Assembly (NCBI RefSeq): GCF_036898095.1 | Contig: NC_090725.1 | Coordinates: 210,103,570 to 210,167,569, forward strand | From: Palaemon carinicauda | Taxonomy: Eukaryota > Arthropoda > Malacostraca > Decapoda > Palaemonidae | Length of the DNA: 64,000 nucleotides | Direction of reading: 5' to 3' | Part shown: in pieces, positions 42,257 to 54,682 of the stretch | How the letters are laid out: each line of letters begins with the position of its first letter | Numbering within the stretch: position 1 is the first letter of the stretch | Translations under genes and position numbers: made by a program | The notes under the pieces: generated by a model | What the model saw: only the letters and a program-made list of their open reading frames with translations | What the model was told of the DNA's origin: nothing | Database searches by the model: none

Positions 42257-45200
42257 CATGGATTCATGGATAAGCCCCATTAGTTAACACTACCCCAGGT
42301 CCCAGTGATGACCTAAGTTATTATTCCCATGGATGTGGGAATATTGCTATAAAACACAAATCCTGGCCCAGGAAAATTTTCATTTCCGTGTATTCTGAGG
42401 AAAAAACAGAAATGGAAAGTACTGAAGAAACTATTAAGATACCTAAAGTAGATTATCCAAATATACATAAATTGACAGTGTCAAGTGTAATATATATCCC
42501 ATTTGAAACAAATTATGGGGTTTTAATTAGATTTTTAAATCCTAAGCAGTAATTAATGTAGTAACAATGAACTGGCAAGTTGGATGCTTTGATTATCATT
42601 TCATAGCTACGAAGAAGCATTTAAGGCCAGCTGTTGAATTGAAAATGTGAAAATATATGAAATGAATGTAAGAGATTTTTTGTAAAACCTCTAAAAGCCT
42701 TAGATGTATATTGACTTGCTGGTTGGTGTACAGAATTTTATAGCTAACTTATGAAGTTCCAGAGGTCACCTAAGCTTCCAGTGTAGCTTGTTGCATCAGC
42801 AAAAGAGGAAGGCTATAATTATTTCAGATTTACAAAATACCTACAGGAGAAAGTGGGTACCATACCGAGGGGAGATATTTATCAGTTTGGTAAGATCTCT
42901 GTTTTTATCTATGTGAAATCAAGCACATAATCTCATATGCTTAACTAAAGGACGATTAAGGATAGAGATGAAACCATAATTTAAATTTTAGCAATAGGAA
43001 ATTAAATGTATTTAACAAAGAGGTGTATGAATATATGGATGACCAATTATTGGAGATATGCCCAAGAAATGTGTGGAATATATACACAGTTCCAAAAACC
43101 ACTATGATTATCCCTAATTTTGAGGACAGTGGTGTACCTTCTCACATTGTAATAAAAGAATTAAAGAATACCAGTTCATCCATTCAAACCAAACACTTTG
43201 CATTGTTATAATGGCTTTATGGTTTTAAAACCCCACAAATAATTGTTGCAGTTGTTTATATCATAAACAGGGAGGCTACGTCTACCCCGAACTTCTCTAA
43301 TTACAATCATAGTCTCTGACCCTGAATAAGAAAAATGCAGAATACCAAAATGAAAAAAGAAGTAACTTTTTATAAAGCAGGGTTTGAACATTTGCCAGGC
43401 ATGCCACAAACTATTTTTCTAGAGAAATGAGTTATGCTAAGGTCCAGAAAACTAAAATGTTTACTCCTAAAACCTCACCAAGTTTTGATGAATCTATTTC
43501 ACAAAATATCACCACTAAAAACTATTTTGGAGTAAGTATGAATTGCTATGAAAGGAAAAGCCAAAACTCCCAGATCATTGTCCCCAGACTCAAACACACT
43601 GCCTCCTACTATTCTCCTTTCTGCTACCAGCAGAAGCTTGCTACTTATTCGGGTAATTGATTTTCCTAATTTATCGGAAGATACTCTCACAGTTGAAAAA
43701 TAATATACCAATTCCAAATAGCTCTCCTACTGATGATAAAAAAGAAAGGCCTTCCTTCTCCCCTCTAACATCAATATAAAATTACCTAAGTCATATTGGT
43801 ATGATGTTCTTTCTTCAATAATGGCAAATATAACTTTTAAAAACTTCAGAAATCAGCAATGTTTAGTCCTATCATCCCCCTCCAAAATTAAAATATTAAA
43901 TTTTCATGAAAAATGTAAGACTGCACCTATCAAAACCTTTCATGAAGTTATCAGTTCATTTTAACAAATCAAGTTTTTATATGAAAATATCCAATAAAGA
44001 GACATCCATAAATTAAGACCTTATTTTCTCTCCTATCCTATCCTGCAATGGAATTGTCAAAGTCTTAGGGCCAAGCCTAATAGCTGAAGCTTCTTATTTA
44101 TGAACACTGGCCTGTATTTTCATGCTTATGATGTCTTACACCTTACCCTGTGTTACAGAAGACTATATGTTGCACATACATTGTGGAAATCTGTCATTAT
44201 TTCCCACTTGGATATTTCCCAAAGATCTGTGGGTTTATGCACCACTCTTCAAGCAATAAAAATTATTTTTAGCAGAAACTTGACAATTTGTTACCTTTAC
44301 TCACCCTTACCCCTTAATTACAATATCTCCCATCATGATAATGTTGATTTGATCTGTCATCTGTATCAGCCTTTTCTTCTTCTGCGAGATATGAATAGTA
44401 GACACCCATTCTAGCAAACTGAAGGGGCAACTTTATGTTATCACATACAAAATGAGGATGTTAAACTTTTTAATATAGGGGAGCTCACACTTTTTCATGT
44501 TCAGACAAGCACTTTGTCATATTCTGTATTGAACTTTTAATTGCTAGTTTTAATTGTTGTATTAATATTAACCGGAGAACATTGAATGACTGGCCTACAA
44601 TTGACCATACATCAATTCTGATTCAATTCACATAAGGTGTAGTCCACCTTTGCCGAGACCAACACTGTGAACATTGAAAAAAATTACATAGCAATTTAAA
44701 GAATTAAGTTTCATAGAATTCAATTACACAATAATTCCAGTGTAGATGAATCCATTGAATTGTCAATGGAACTCTCCATACAGCAAGAATTATTAACATT
44801 CTAAAAATTGTAGGTCTATTTTAACTGTGGCTAGTTCCCTTGTTGTCAAAATAACTGACATACTTGAACAGAGTTGTAATATGTGCCCTGTCATTATGCA
44901 GTAGACCCCACAATGAAGCGAATATAATTACATACAAGAAATAAGAAATGCAGAGCCCAGTTCCATCGTGTAAGAATGGCAGCTTATCTTGTGTCTTCAG
45001 TGAACAGTAGAACTTCACTATGTGTTGTATAGAAAAAATCAAGAAAATATAAGGCAAGTTTACCCAAAATACGCCTCAAATTTTCAAAGTAAACATTCAA
45101 AAAATGACAAATGCAAGAAGAGTTAGCAATGATATTACTAAACACTACTCAAGTATATCATGTCACTGAAAATAGTTACCTGGATAGATGTAATCAAGAA

Positions 45201-45570
45201 CAGAAGGCTCTAGATTTTACAGCTGAAAAGAAGAACTCGTAACATTCTTGTTACCAAAATAGAATTTGATTGTGCCCTGGCAACATACAATGATTTCAAC
45301 CATGACGAAATTCCACAAAATGATGTGTCTGTGAACACAATGTTATATATCTTAAGCATAACTGCTAGAATTTGACAGGACATAAGTTTCCCAACAGTCT
45401 AAGAAGTAGCCATTATTTTATGATTTTTAAAGCCTTTGAAGGTTAAAGTTTTATCAGAAAACTTCCAACCAGGTGTACTGACATCTTGTCTGTGTAAGAT
45501 TGAGGAGAAGATGATCATTGCAAGACAAGTATGGTTCTTGAAGAAAAGTATTTTTCAGCTATTCAACTAT
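42257..45570. other. Host intronic DNA, no gene seen
   Basis: Open frames of 60-100 codons occur on both strands, but none shows a domain, splice structure or similarity to the other repeats here. Confidence 0.5.
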
Positions 45571-45665
45571 ATTTAAATTATTTGAGGATGTGTCTCAGTG
45601 GCCAGGAAACAATCTGGATGTGTACATCTTTCCACCATTCAGCCTAATTTTCTACTTGATCAATT
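45571..45665 (+). pseudogene. Possible DIRS RNase H C-terminal scrap
   Basis: Reads VSQWPGNNLDVYIFPPFSLI, close to the (L/V)DxYAFPPFxxI motif near the end of RNase H in DIRS-A and DIRS-B here. The rest is unreadable. It could belong to the same relic as 37300-37962. Confidence 0.4.
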
Positions 45666-47230
45666 GAGTGTTGATCTTGACTGGTCTCAGTGGCCCCTAG
45701 GTACCCACTGTGTAGTTTTAACAGATTCTTTTGGAAAGTATCAAAATTATATGTTTTCGAATATCTTATTGTATAAGAAATCAGAAAGAACAATGTTTTC
45801 ATTTGCCCTGATGCTTCTACGGAAGTCATATTGCATTTTACTAAATGGTTGCTATTAAAAATATTTTCTGTCAATATCTCAGCTTCTGAATAGTTTAGAA
45901 GTATGATTTTAACAGCTAAACCACAATATTCAGGGCTAAAGAATCCAGTGGTATCAAAATAAGTTAAATTTAACCACAAACTTATTTGATGAAATTATTC
46001 CATTTTATTGAATGTTTTAGGAGTGATCAGACATGAAAGTTCCATTACGAGTTAGTGCCCATTTAGAATCAACATGCTCCTCAGGACAAAAAATTGGCTT
46101 AAGCTTTTAGGCAACCAAAATGTTTTTACATATCATTTTCATCGTCAGCACTAGTTTCATACTTGATCTGTGTCTCCATATCATTCTGACACTCACTGGC
46201 ACACGGACACAGATGGGTGCAAGATTAGTCTTTATTACATTGGCTGGTAACCATCTTAATGATGGCCTTTGTATCTTGAATAGTATTTCTCATGGTAGTT
46301 GTCAGCTAGCCATCACACTCCTTATGATACCCATTCTGCTGGGGATACAACTGATGATCTTACTGAGCATGGCTGACTTGCCCCTACACTCTGGCTTGGA
46401 TATGGACTCTCAGGATATGTTGTCTCGAAACTCAGAGGGTAGTAGGTAGCTTGTCACTTTTTACCATATGCTTGCAAAAGAGATGCCATCGTAGTTAGGA
46501 AATGGTCTTTATGTAGATGCCTTTGAGGGAGTAGGTTACATAGATGAAGCTAGTCAGAGTGGCCCTCATGTAGACTTGCAACCAGATTGCTTTGCCAATA
46601 TGAAAAAAATGTCCATTGTTGAAACTGATACTGCTGTATATTTGATTTTTTAAACCTATCGTAATAAAATTTTATGCCTTTTCTATCAAATCCTGTTTTG
46701 TATTTGTTGTTAAATAACAGTGAATACTTTCCCATATATGGTGTTATACTATTATAGTACTTATATGTCTTTAATCCTGGGTCAAAGTTCCTCAAAGTTT
46801 TTTCTAGTTATGTAAGGAGGAGGGATCCAGTAGTCATTAAGGAAGCACCATATATTCATGCATTTTTACCTAATCTCACTTCTGATAGTGCCCTACTGTA
46901 TTGCACCTAACTTGTATTGGATAACTGTTTTTATGCTACTCATTAGTATGAATTGTGCCAAAAATACTTAAATCTATTTGAGTACTCAAATTAGAATTCT
47001 GCACTTTGAACTTGAGGCATATGTGCAACAGTTTAATATTTATAACTTTTTCAGTATTAACAAGTAAAAGGGTTGTTAGTATTAATATTAATATTATTAT
47101 TATTTGGAAGGATATGAAAAGTAATTTTTATTAGTTTAATACATTATTGTATTGCATATCAGTTATGTTCATTTATTTTTATTGAGGTTGTATTTGTTTC
47201 TTTTTATTAAAATTTTGTACTTTCCTCCAG
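45666..47230. other. Host intronic DNA upstream of the second host exon
   Basis: AT-rich, no coding structure. A 109-codon open frame at 46120-46449 has no recognised domain. Confidence 0.45.
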
Positions 47231-47377
47231 GAAACTGGTATTTGAAACTTGGTCATGCGAGAGCATATGAGGATAAGAAACAAACTCTAGAAGAAGTATC
47301 AGATTGGTTTAAGCAACGCACTGGCATTCCAGAATGTGTGGAAAAATTATCTCAATATATTTGTCACATTATACCAG
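47231..47377 (+). CDS. Host exon, DAO-type FAD-dependent oxidoreductase (next part)
   Basis: A TACTTTCCTCCAG acceptor precedes 47231 and the donor CCAG/GTAAGG follows 47377. The 147-bp exon starts with two bases completing the Gly codon left by the exon at 18225-18307, continues NWYLKLGHARAYEDKK and WFKQRTGIPECVEKL, and ends after one base (phase 1 in, phase 1 out). PDG-NWYLKLG across the join is a typical DAO-family core sequence. The role is oxidation of an amine or related substrate with FAD; the substrate is unknown. The next exon lies beyond the large nested insertion and outside the window. Confidence 0.8.
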
Positions 47378-47875
47378 GTAAGGTGCAATATTTATACACA
47401 CTTCTTGTTTTGTATACAGATGTATGAAACATTTATTTCAATTCAGACAATTTCTATTCCACCAGCCTCCTTAGATAGAATCATGGTTAATTAAAGGGAG
47501 TTGCTGACAATATTGCCCAAAGAACTTTAAACACTTGCAGACAAAAATGAGATACAATAATACCTTTTTCTACAAAAGTTTCTGTATACGAAAAATTCAT
47601 GAAACGAAACGCCATACTAAGATTTTTTTTGCCTCATATTATGAAAAATTTCTCGTGATACCAAATAATAAACTGTACTTTTCGAGATTGTCCGGCCACT
47701 GAGAATAACTTTAAAATTTGCACGCTGCCAAACTTTAAACTCGCCACCATCATCCCACTCTCTCATTGGTTATCTCTCCAATCTGATGCTAGTTACCACT
47801 GTGAGATCTTGTTCTCATATTGGTCAGCATCTATCCCATCATGCATCTACCTATTGGAGTTCCTCAATCATTTTA

Positions 47876-48062
47876 TTGTTCCGTAACCGAAATACAAACC
47901 ACGCTATTTACAGAGGGGGGTTACCTTTTAGCGCAGCTGAAATGGCGAGCCATTAGAATTTAACGAGGGTGTATTACCCCCGCGCTAGTTAGCGGGGGGG
48001 TAGGGGAGTGGTAGCTAGCTACCCCTCCCCCCTCACACACAGATGAATGCCCACTTTCACTT
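47876..48062 (+). repeat. DIRS-A2 left inverted terminal repeat
   Basis: Complement of 62505-62660, including the TAGCTAGCTACC palindrome and the GGCGAGCCATTAGAATTTAAC block. The outer 45 bases are complemented at 62371-62410. Confidence 0.88.
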
Positions 48063-48707
48063 TTGGCTCGGACTGTGACAGACGTCTCTGTCTTGGTCCT
48101 CTCTTGGCAGCTATTGTTTCTTTTGTCTTTACTTAATTTCTTACTTTTCATTTACTCAATATATATGTAAACATGTTTTCATGTTTGTATATATATTTGA
48201 GTATAGAATAAGTAAGTTTCCTTTTCAGAGTTGTGTGTGTAGTGTACGATTTCTACGTGGAGTCCTCGGCAGTTAGGCCTCCACGGCGTAATTTTATGGG
48301 TGGTGATCGAGTTTGACTTATGTCTTTCTCTCTCTCTCTCTTGAGGTCGTTCACCCTTTTACTATGTGTTACTACGCCCTTGTAGCTTCTTTTCCGTGTG
48401 GGGGGGTTGCTACGCCGTACGTTTGTCTCAATTAGTTATGAATCTAATTGTAGTTGTTTTTTGTTTTTCAGCTTGTAGAACGATTCCTTTCGGGGTTTTC
48501 GTTCTTTAGTGTTCATTCATTTTTAAATTACATAATTACATAGTTACATAATTATAATTGTTATAATTCTGTTTTGGTTACAGCTCTCCTTCCGTGAGTG
48601 TAAGTGGTTGTGAGGGCACGTGCCTGTTGTGTAATTCTTGTTTCCTTTCCCTCGGGATTCCTCTTCGGAGTCTTCCCGGGGGAATGAATGTGTACTAATA
48701 TTATTTG
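48063..48707 (+). other. DIRS-A2 leader
   Basis: Untranslated leader between the left repeat and the DIRS-B2 insertion. T-rich, with short CT runs; no ORF supported. Confidence 0.5.
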
Positions 48708-48880
48708 TTTTTCAATATTAATCTTACCCGATAATCATGTAGCTGTCAACTCCGTTGCCCGACAGAATTCTACGGAAGGGATACGCCAGCGATCGCTATA
48801 CAAGAGGGGGGTGTACTCACAAGCGCCACCTGTGGCCAGGTACTGCAGTACTTCTTGTTGACACCACCTCAATTTTTCCT
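48708..48880 (+). repeat. DIRS-B2 left inverted terminal repeat
   Basis: From 48733 complementary to 55200-55350 over about 150 bp (CAACTCCGTTGCCCGACAG, CCAGCGATCGCTATACAAG, CCACCTGTGGCCAGGTACTG). Confidence 0.9.
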
Positions 48881-50042
48881 CTGTCGTGCCTCCGGCTAGA
48901 CCTACTTGGATACGCTGTTGATTCTGGAGTTTTTTGCTCACGATTTGGTGATGTATTTGCTCTAGAGTTTAGCTTTCGCTATTCAGGAAGTTTTATCATT
49001 AGCTTAGCTAGCTTTTGGAATTAATTTGATTAATTATGGTGACGAAGAGAGTATGAACTCTCTTTCACTTTTAAATGGCCGACCCTTCCCTTAGACGGAA
49101 GTGTTGGTGTCTAAGAGAGTATAGACTCTCTTTCTTAATTTTGCTTAACAAAAGTTATAGATTTATTTTATATCTCTCCGCCTTTTATAGGCCTCTTCGA
49201 TTAACTTCCTTTTATTATAAACTTATTAAAATTAATTTTTATATTTGTTTATATTCGACCTTTCCTAATAGTAGGCGGTCTTTTCTTGTTACCGAAGTTA
49301 ATTAACATTGAGCCCGTCATTTCGGTTTTACCTGTTAACATATTATGCTATTTTAATGTTTTTGAAAGAATTTCTTTGATAGTCTCGTACTGTTTTCAAA
49401 GTTGAACTAACGTTTTGTTTTGTCTCTGCAGTTGTTGACGTTCAGAACGTTCAACTTGCGCTCTATCGTTACGATAGAGAGAGAATTTTCACGGTGTCAC
49501 GTTGCAGTAAGAGTAAACCGTTTCTAGCGTTTTGTTCATTCTTTCTTAGCTTAATGGTTTTAATTCTAATAAAGGAACTTTTTATTTGGGAAATCTTTCA
49601 GTTTTTTTCCTTTAACAATAATATGTTTTAACGATATATATGATTGGGCTCTTCTCTCAGGTTCTAAGTCAAGAGAGAGAGAGAGAGAGATATAGAGACG
49701 GAGGGAGAGAGAGGAGGATAAACGTTTCGTTCAAGCGAGTAACGTTGTTATCGTTTTTGCTCTTCTCCCTAGTCTCTTTAGGGGAAGAAGGTAAACGTTT
49801 CTAGAGTTTTATTCTTGTTCTCAAGCTTTATGCGGTGAGAGATTTTAAACGTAGTTTATTTGATCTAGTGTTTAGTCTCTTTCCAGCCACTGAATTATTT
49901 ATCTTTCATTAGATTTTTCTGTTACATTGTAATTCTGTTTTCGCAATTACTAACTTTTAAGGAAGGATAGAATTGCGTGTTTCAGGTACAAATCACTTAA
50001 AGTTTCGAGTTCAGTGAAATAAGTGCAAACAGAAAATCAAAA
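48881..50042 (+). other. DIRS-B2 leader and sequence unlike DIRS-B1
   Basis: An ATG at 49075 opens MADPSLRRK, as at the start of B1 gag, but the similarity is lost at once. The following ~950 bp is AT-rich with an AG run at 49674-49690. It is either an intron-like region or an unrecognised insertion. Gag similarity returns at about 50050. Confidence 0.5.
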
Positions 50043-51439
50043 GTGATAAGTGATAAGTGCAAAGTGTTACAGTGTTGCGTTCGAGGGTTCGTCTGTTCGT
50101 GCCAGTTGTTCGCCTAGTCTGGGACCTCTTACAAGCTCCCAAGCCCAGGGGAGAAGTAATGTCGAAGGACTTATGGGTTCAGCAGGCCTTGATCGACGAA
50201 CAGACTTTTTTCCCTCTGTGGTTTCGGGTGTATCTACACACGTTGCCGACGTGATCACCCCACCCACACAAAGACGAGAGAGCCCTTTTATTCCTCGTCT
50301 GCGGAAGAGGTTTCTCGCAGAAACCATGGACCAAATCTTGCAGCTTTTAGTGCAAGTCGGTCCCTTCCGCGCAAGTCCAACTCCTAGGTGTAGCCATTAG
50401 CCCTGGGTCAGTTCGGACTTGCTGCAGTACGACAACTGCACACCTCCCAGAGAGGCAAGGTGGTATCGCAACAGGCAGTAGCTCCGTCTGTTGCCGCACC
50501 AGCTGTTTTAGACCCTCAGTCTCAACGGACAGTAGCTCCGTTTGTTGTTGTCTTTCTTAAACTCTAGTGGTCTATACTGCAGACAATGTAGTCTCAGCTT
50601 GCGGTGTTGATGCAGGAGTTTCAGGCAGAGAAGGTTAATACACCTCCTCCTGCGAACGCTCCTCCCCCTCTGCGCAGTACAATCTGCCAGACGTATGAGG
50701 TTGAGGTTCCTCTAGCTACCTCCATGCGTGAGCTGCCGCGTTGGGAGTTGCCAGATACCAGCGCTGTGCAGCAACCTCCACTTTCCTTGAGGCTGGAGCC
50801 TCTTACCACGCAGCAACCTCCTCAACAATGGGGGCAGGAGCCTTATGCCTTACAACCTCCTCTTCCCTTGAGACAAGAGTTTCTTGCAGTAAGACCATCC
50901 TCGAGGCAGCAACCTCTTGAGGTACGACAACCTCTACCATCCTTGAGGCAGCCACCTCAGCTCTCGCAGCTGCAACCTCAACTCTCGAGGCAAGCACCTC
51001 AAGAACCTCAACTCGTGAGACAGGAGCCGCGTTCTGCGCAGCCGCCACCTCAACTCTCGCAGCTCACACCTCAAGAACCTCAACTCGTGAGTCAAGAGCC
51101 TCTCTCTGCGCAGCCACCTCAACCCTTGAGGCAAGCGCAACTCTTGAGGCAGGAACCTCATGCTATGAGTCAGCCACCTCAACGCATGCATCTGCCACTT
51201 TCTCCTCAGCTTGAGCCTCTTCCCATTCAACTTTGAAATAACAAATGACAATAATAACACCTCATTACTTTCATAACTTGCATTTGTAAAACATATATAT
51301 GTATTCCTTGCAATATATTTTTAACAAAATCGCAAAAATATGGCAAAAATATCTTCAAAATAAAAATGAATCATGAGTTATGAATGTAATGTAAATATTA
51401 TGTTGATATTAAAACCCCATGCAAGCATGCATGAAGTAA

Positions 51440-51650
51440 TGCAGTGTTGCCAACAGGGCGAGTTTCCCTTTCCTGAGGTGAAGTAGATTATAGTACGTAT
51501 ATTTAGTGCAGCTTAATTCTACGATTATCATGCCGGCTATCAAATTCATCAACAAAACAGTCTAAATCAATTCCCTCGGCACGTGCACTTTCAATGGACA
51601 GTAATGCGATATTACTCAATCTAGCACTGGTCATGGAATTTCTGAGAAAT
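51440..51650 (-). pseudogene. hAT-type transposase C-terminal fragment
   Basis: On minus, 51646-51509 reads SARLSNIALLSIESARAEG then FVDEF and NRRIKLH before a stop. This matches the conserved C-terminal end of hAT-superfamily transposases (RLxxLALLSIE...FA). Downstream the minus sequence reaches GTTGGCAACACTG, i.e. CAGTGTTGCCAAC on plus at 51441-51453, a typical hAT terminal repeat. Only the 3' end of the element is present. Confidence 0.65.
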
Positions 51651-51663
51651 GTTACACGCCATG

Positions 51664-51772
51664 CAACATGCTCTGCTTACCTTACAGCATGCTCTACATA
51701 CAGCATGCTCTGCATACAGCATGCTCTGCATACAGCATGCTCTGCATACCTTACAGCATGCTTCTCAGTCAC
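51664..51772. repeat. 16-bp tandem repeat (ACAGCATGCTCTGCAT)
   Basis: About five units, with variants CTTACAGCATG at both ends. It lies next to the hAT fragment. Confidence 0.85.
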
Positions 51773-52354
51773 ACATCTTTGGTTGTTGCCAACTCACTAG
51801 ACTGTCAAGCAGTTTCATAACGTTGCCTTCTAGTCTGCTGCTTTTGCACCAGTGAAACCCTCACTGAGAGAACTTAGCTTTTCTCGGATATGGTCCCTGT
51901 AGATGAGAAAGTGCTTTTCTCCCTCCTTCTGATATTCCCTTGAGGACTCTGTCTTTTGGAGAGGAGCCTTTAGCTGCGTAGCCTCCTATGGACTTTTATT
52001 TAAGCATAACATGCTTCCAGGGAAGGTAATGGTTCCATTTCAGTCGCTAACCCCGTCTGTTACCACACCTGCTCCCATAGACCTTGAGCTGTGTTGCAAG
52101 ACATGCAGTCCAAGCTTAGTCCTTGTTAGAGGATTTTTTGTTTACGGAGTCAGTGTGTCACTGGGAAGACGTTCAACAACCAGCAGAAGTGACTTGTTGT
52201 GACGCAGTGCGGCAACCTCAGCAACCCGATAAGGAGTTGTCTGTACGACCCAGACAGTCTAGACAGCTTCGGGTTGTCACTGTACTTCCTCGCTTCCCCA
52301 TGGTTGACAGTTCACAGACTGTGCAGCAGTACCATGATCTTGTCTCCGGCTCCG

Positions 52355-53790
52355 TCAGACGACTGGCTTTTAAGAGCTCCCACAAGTCGTCGCTGTCTGG
52401 AGATTCTCAGATGGACTATGGATCTGACCAAGGAACTGGGCCTCCTGGTCAATTTTGAGGAGTCCCAGCTCGTCCCATCCCAGACCATTGTCTACCTGGG
52501 TATGGATCTTCAGAGTCGAGCTTTTCGGGCTTTTCCGTCGGCCCCAAGGATCTTCCAAGCCCTAGAATGCATCCAGAGCATGCTGAGAAGGAACCGATGC
52601 TCAGTCAGGTAGTGGATGAGTCTAACAGGGACACTTTCTTCGCTGGCCCTGTTCATCGTGTTAGGGAGACTCCACCTCCGCCCCCTTCAGTATCATCTAG
52701 CTGCTCACTGGATAAAGGACATGACGCTAGAGACGGTCTCAGTTCCTGTTTCCGAAGAGAGGAGGTCTTCTCTCGCGTGGTGTAAGAACAGCTTTCTTCT
52801 CAAGGAAGTCTACCTTTGGCTGTTCAGAAACCCGACCGCCTTCTCCTCTCGGACGCATCAGACACGGGCTGGGGTGCGACTTTGGACGGACAGGAATGCT
52901 CGGGAACATGGAATCAGGAGCAAAGGACACTTCACATCAATTGCAAGGAGTTGTTGGCGGTTCTTCTGGCCTTGATAAACTTCAAGTCCCTCCAGCTTAA
53001 CAAGGTGGTGGAGGTGGACTCTGACAACACCACAGCCCTGGCTTACATCTCCAAGCAGGGAGGGACTCTTTCGTGGAAGTTGTTCTAGATCGCAAGGGAC
53101 CTCCTCATCTGGTCAAAAGATCGAAAGCTCACGCTGGTAACGAGGTTCATTCAGGGCGGTATGAATGTCATGGCAGATCGCCTCAGCCGGAAGGGTCAGG
53201 TCATCCCCACAGAGTGGACCCTTCACAAGAATGTTTGCAGCAGACTTTGGGCCCTGTGGGGTCAGCCAACCATAGATCTGTTCGCTACCTCGATAACCTA
53301 GAGACTCCTGTTGTATTGTTCTCCGATTCCAGACCCAGCAGCAGTTCACGTGGATGCTTTTCTGCTGGATTGGTCCCATCTCGACCTGTATGCATTCCCG
53401 CCGTTCAAGATTGTCAACAGGGTACTTCAGAAGTTCTCCTCTCGCAAAGGGACACGGCTGACGTTGGTTGGCTCCGCTCTGGCCCGCGAGAGAATGGTTC
53501 ATAGAGGTACTGCAATGGCTGGTCGACATTCCCAGGACTCTTCCTCTAGGAGTGAACCTTCTACGTCAACCTCACGTAAAGAAGGTACACCCAAACCTCC
53601 ACGCTCTTCGTCTGACTGCCTTCAGACTTTCGAAAGACTCTCAAGAGCTAGGGGCTTTTCGAAGGAGGCAGCCAGAGCGATTGCCAGAGCAAGGAGAACA
53701 TCCACTCTCAGAGTCTATCAGTCTCAAGGGGAAGTCTTCCGAAGCTGGTACAAGACCAATGCAGTTTCCTCAACCAGTACCACTGTAACC
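52355..53790 (+). pseudogene. DIRS-B2 RT (C-terminal part) and RNase H
   Basis: It begins abruptly at DDWLLRAPTSRRC, the second half of the YLDDW motif, after the gag text ends; everything corresponding to B1 21275-22975 is missing. IVYLGMDLQS and GTLSSLALFIVLGRLHLRPLQ follow, then RNase H (SDASDTGWGATLDG, INCKELLAVLLAL, VDSDNTTALAY, ADRLSRKGQ, DLFAT, LYAFPPFKI). A stop at 52610, one after GGTLSWKLF, one before RLLLYCSP and several frame changes disable it. Confidence 0.85.
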
Positions 53791-54682
53791 CAGATTGCTG
53801 ACTTCCTGTTACATCTAAGGAAAGTAAGATCCCTTTCAGCTCCTACGATCAAGGGTTACAGAAGTATGTTGGCAGCGGTTTTCCGCCACAGAGGCTTGGA
53901 TCTTTCCACCAACAAAGATCTACAGGACCTCCCTAGGTCTTTGAAGACCTCAAAGGAACGTCGGTTGTCCACTCCAGGCTGGAATCTAGACGTGGTCCTA
54001 AGGTTCCTTATGTCATCAAGATTTGAACCTCTCCAATCAGCCTCTTTTTAGGACCTCACATTAAAAACTCTTTTCCTCGTGTGCTTGACAACAGCTAAAA
54101 GAGTAAGTGAGATCCACGCCTTCAATAGGATCATAGTTTTCACATCTGAAACGGCTACATGTTCCTTGCAGCTCGGTTTTTGCTAAACGAGCTTCCTTCA
54201 CGTCCTTGGCCTAAGTCGTTCGAGATCCCAAGCCTGTCCAACTTGGTGGGGAATGAACTGGAGAGAGTACTTTGCCCAGTTAGAGCTCTTAGGTACTATC
54301 TAAAAAGGTCTTAACCTTTACGAGGACAATCAGAAGCCTTATGGTGTGCTATCAAGAAGCCTTCTTTTCCAAGGTCTAAGAACTCAGTTTCTTACTATTC
54401 AGGCTTCTGATTAGGGAAGCACATTCTCATCTGAAGGAAGAAGACCTTGCTTTGCTGAAGGTAAGGACACATGAAGTGAGAGCTGTGGCTACTTCAGTGG
54501 CCTTCAAACAGAACCGTTCTCTGCAGAGTGTTATGGATGCAACCTATTGGAGAAGCAAGTCAGTGTTCGCATCATTCTATCTCAAAGATGTCCAGTCTCT
54601 TTACGAGTACTGCTACACCCTGGGACCATTCGTAGCAACGAATGCAGTAGTAGGCGGGGGCTCAGCCACTACATTCCCATAA
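53493..54682 (+). pseudogene. DIRS-B2 tyrosine recombinase
   Basis: Aligns with B1 24113-25306. SAM-like LSAPTIKGYRSMLAAVF, box I TAKRVSEIHAF (Arg), THEVRAVATSVAF (His-x-x-Arg) and FASFYLKDV (Tyr) all remain, but stops near 54051, 54185 and 54313 and indels near 54180 and 54400 break the frame. The last 76 codons are open. Overlaps RNase H in the -1 frame. Confidence 0.85.

Larger units (their letters stand above)
50043..52354 (+). pseudogene. DIRS-B2 gag remnant with Pro/Gln-rich repeat stretch
   Basis: 50043-50600 and 52030-52354 align with the middle of B1 gag (SSVRA, LASSQAQGRSNV, PSVTTPAP, QVDSSQTVQQ-like blocks), with frameshifts and stops. 50604-51239 stays open for 210 codons and is made of repeats such as QPPQLSQL, PQEPQLVRQEP and SAQPP, a local expansion of Pro/Gln-rich repeats absent from B1. 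51240-52010 is mostly foreign sequence. Confidence 0.7.

Noticed and set aside
46120..46449. 109-codon frame with hydrophobic stretches
   Set aside because: No start context, splice sites or domain. A faint resemblance to retroelement RNase H text is too weak to claim.
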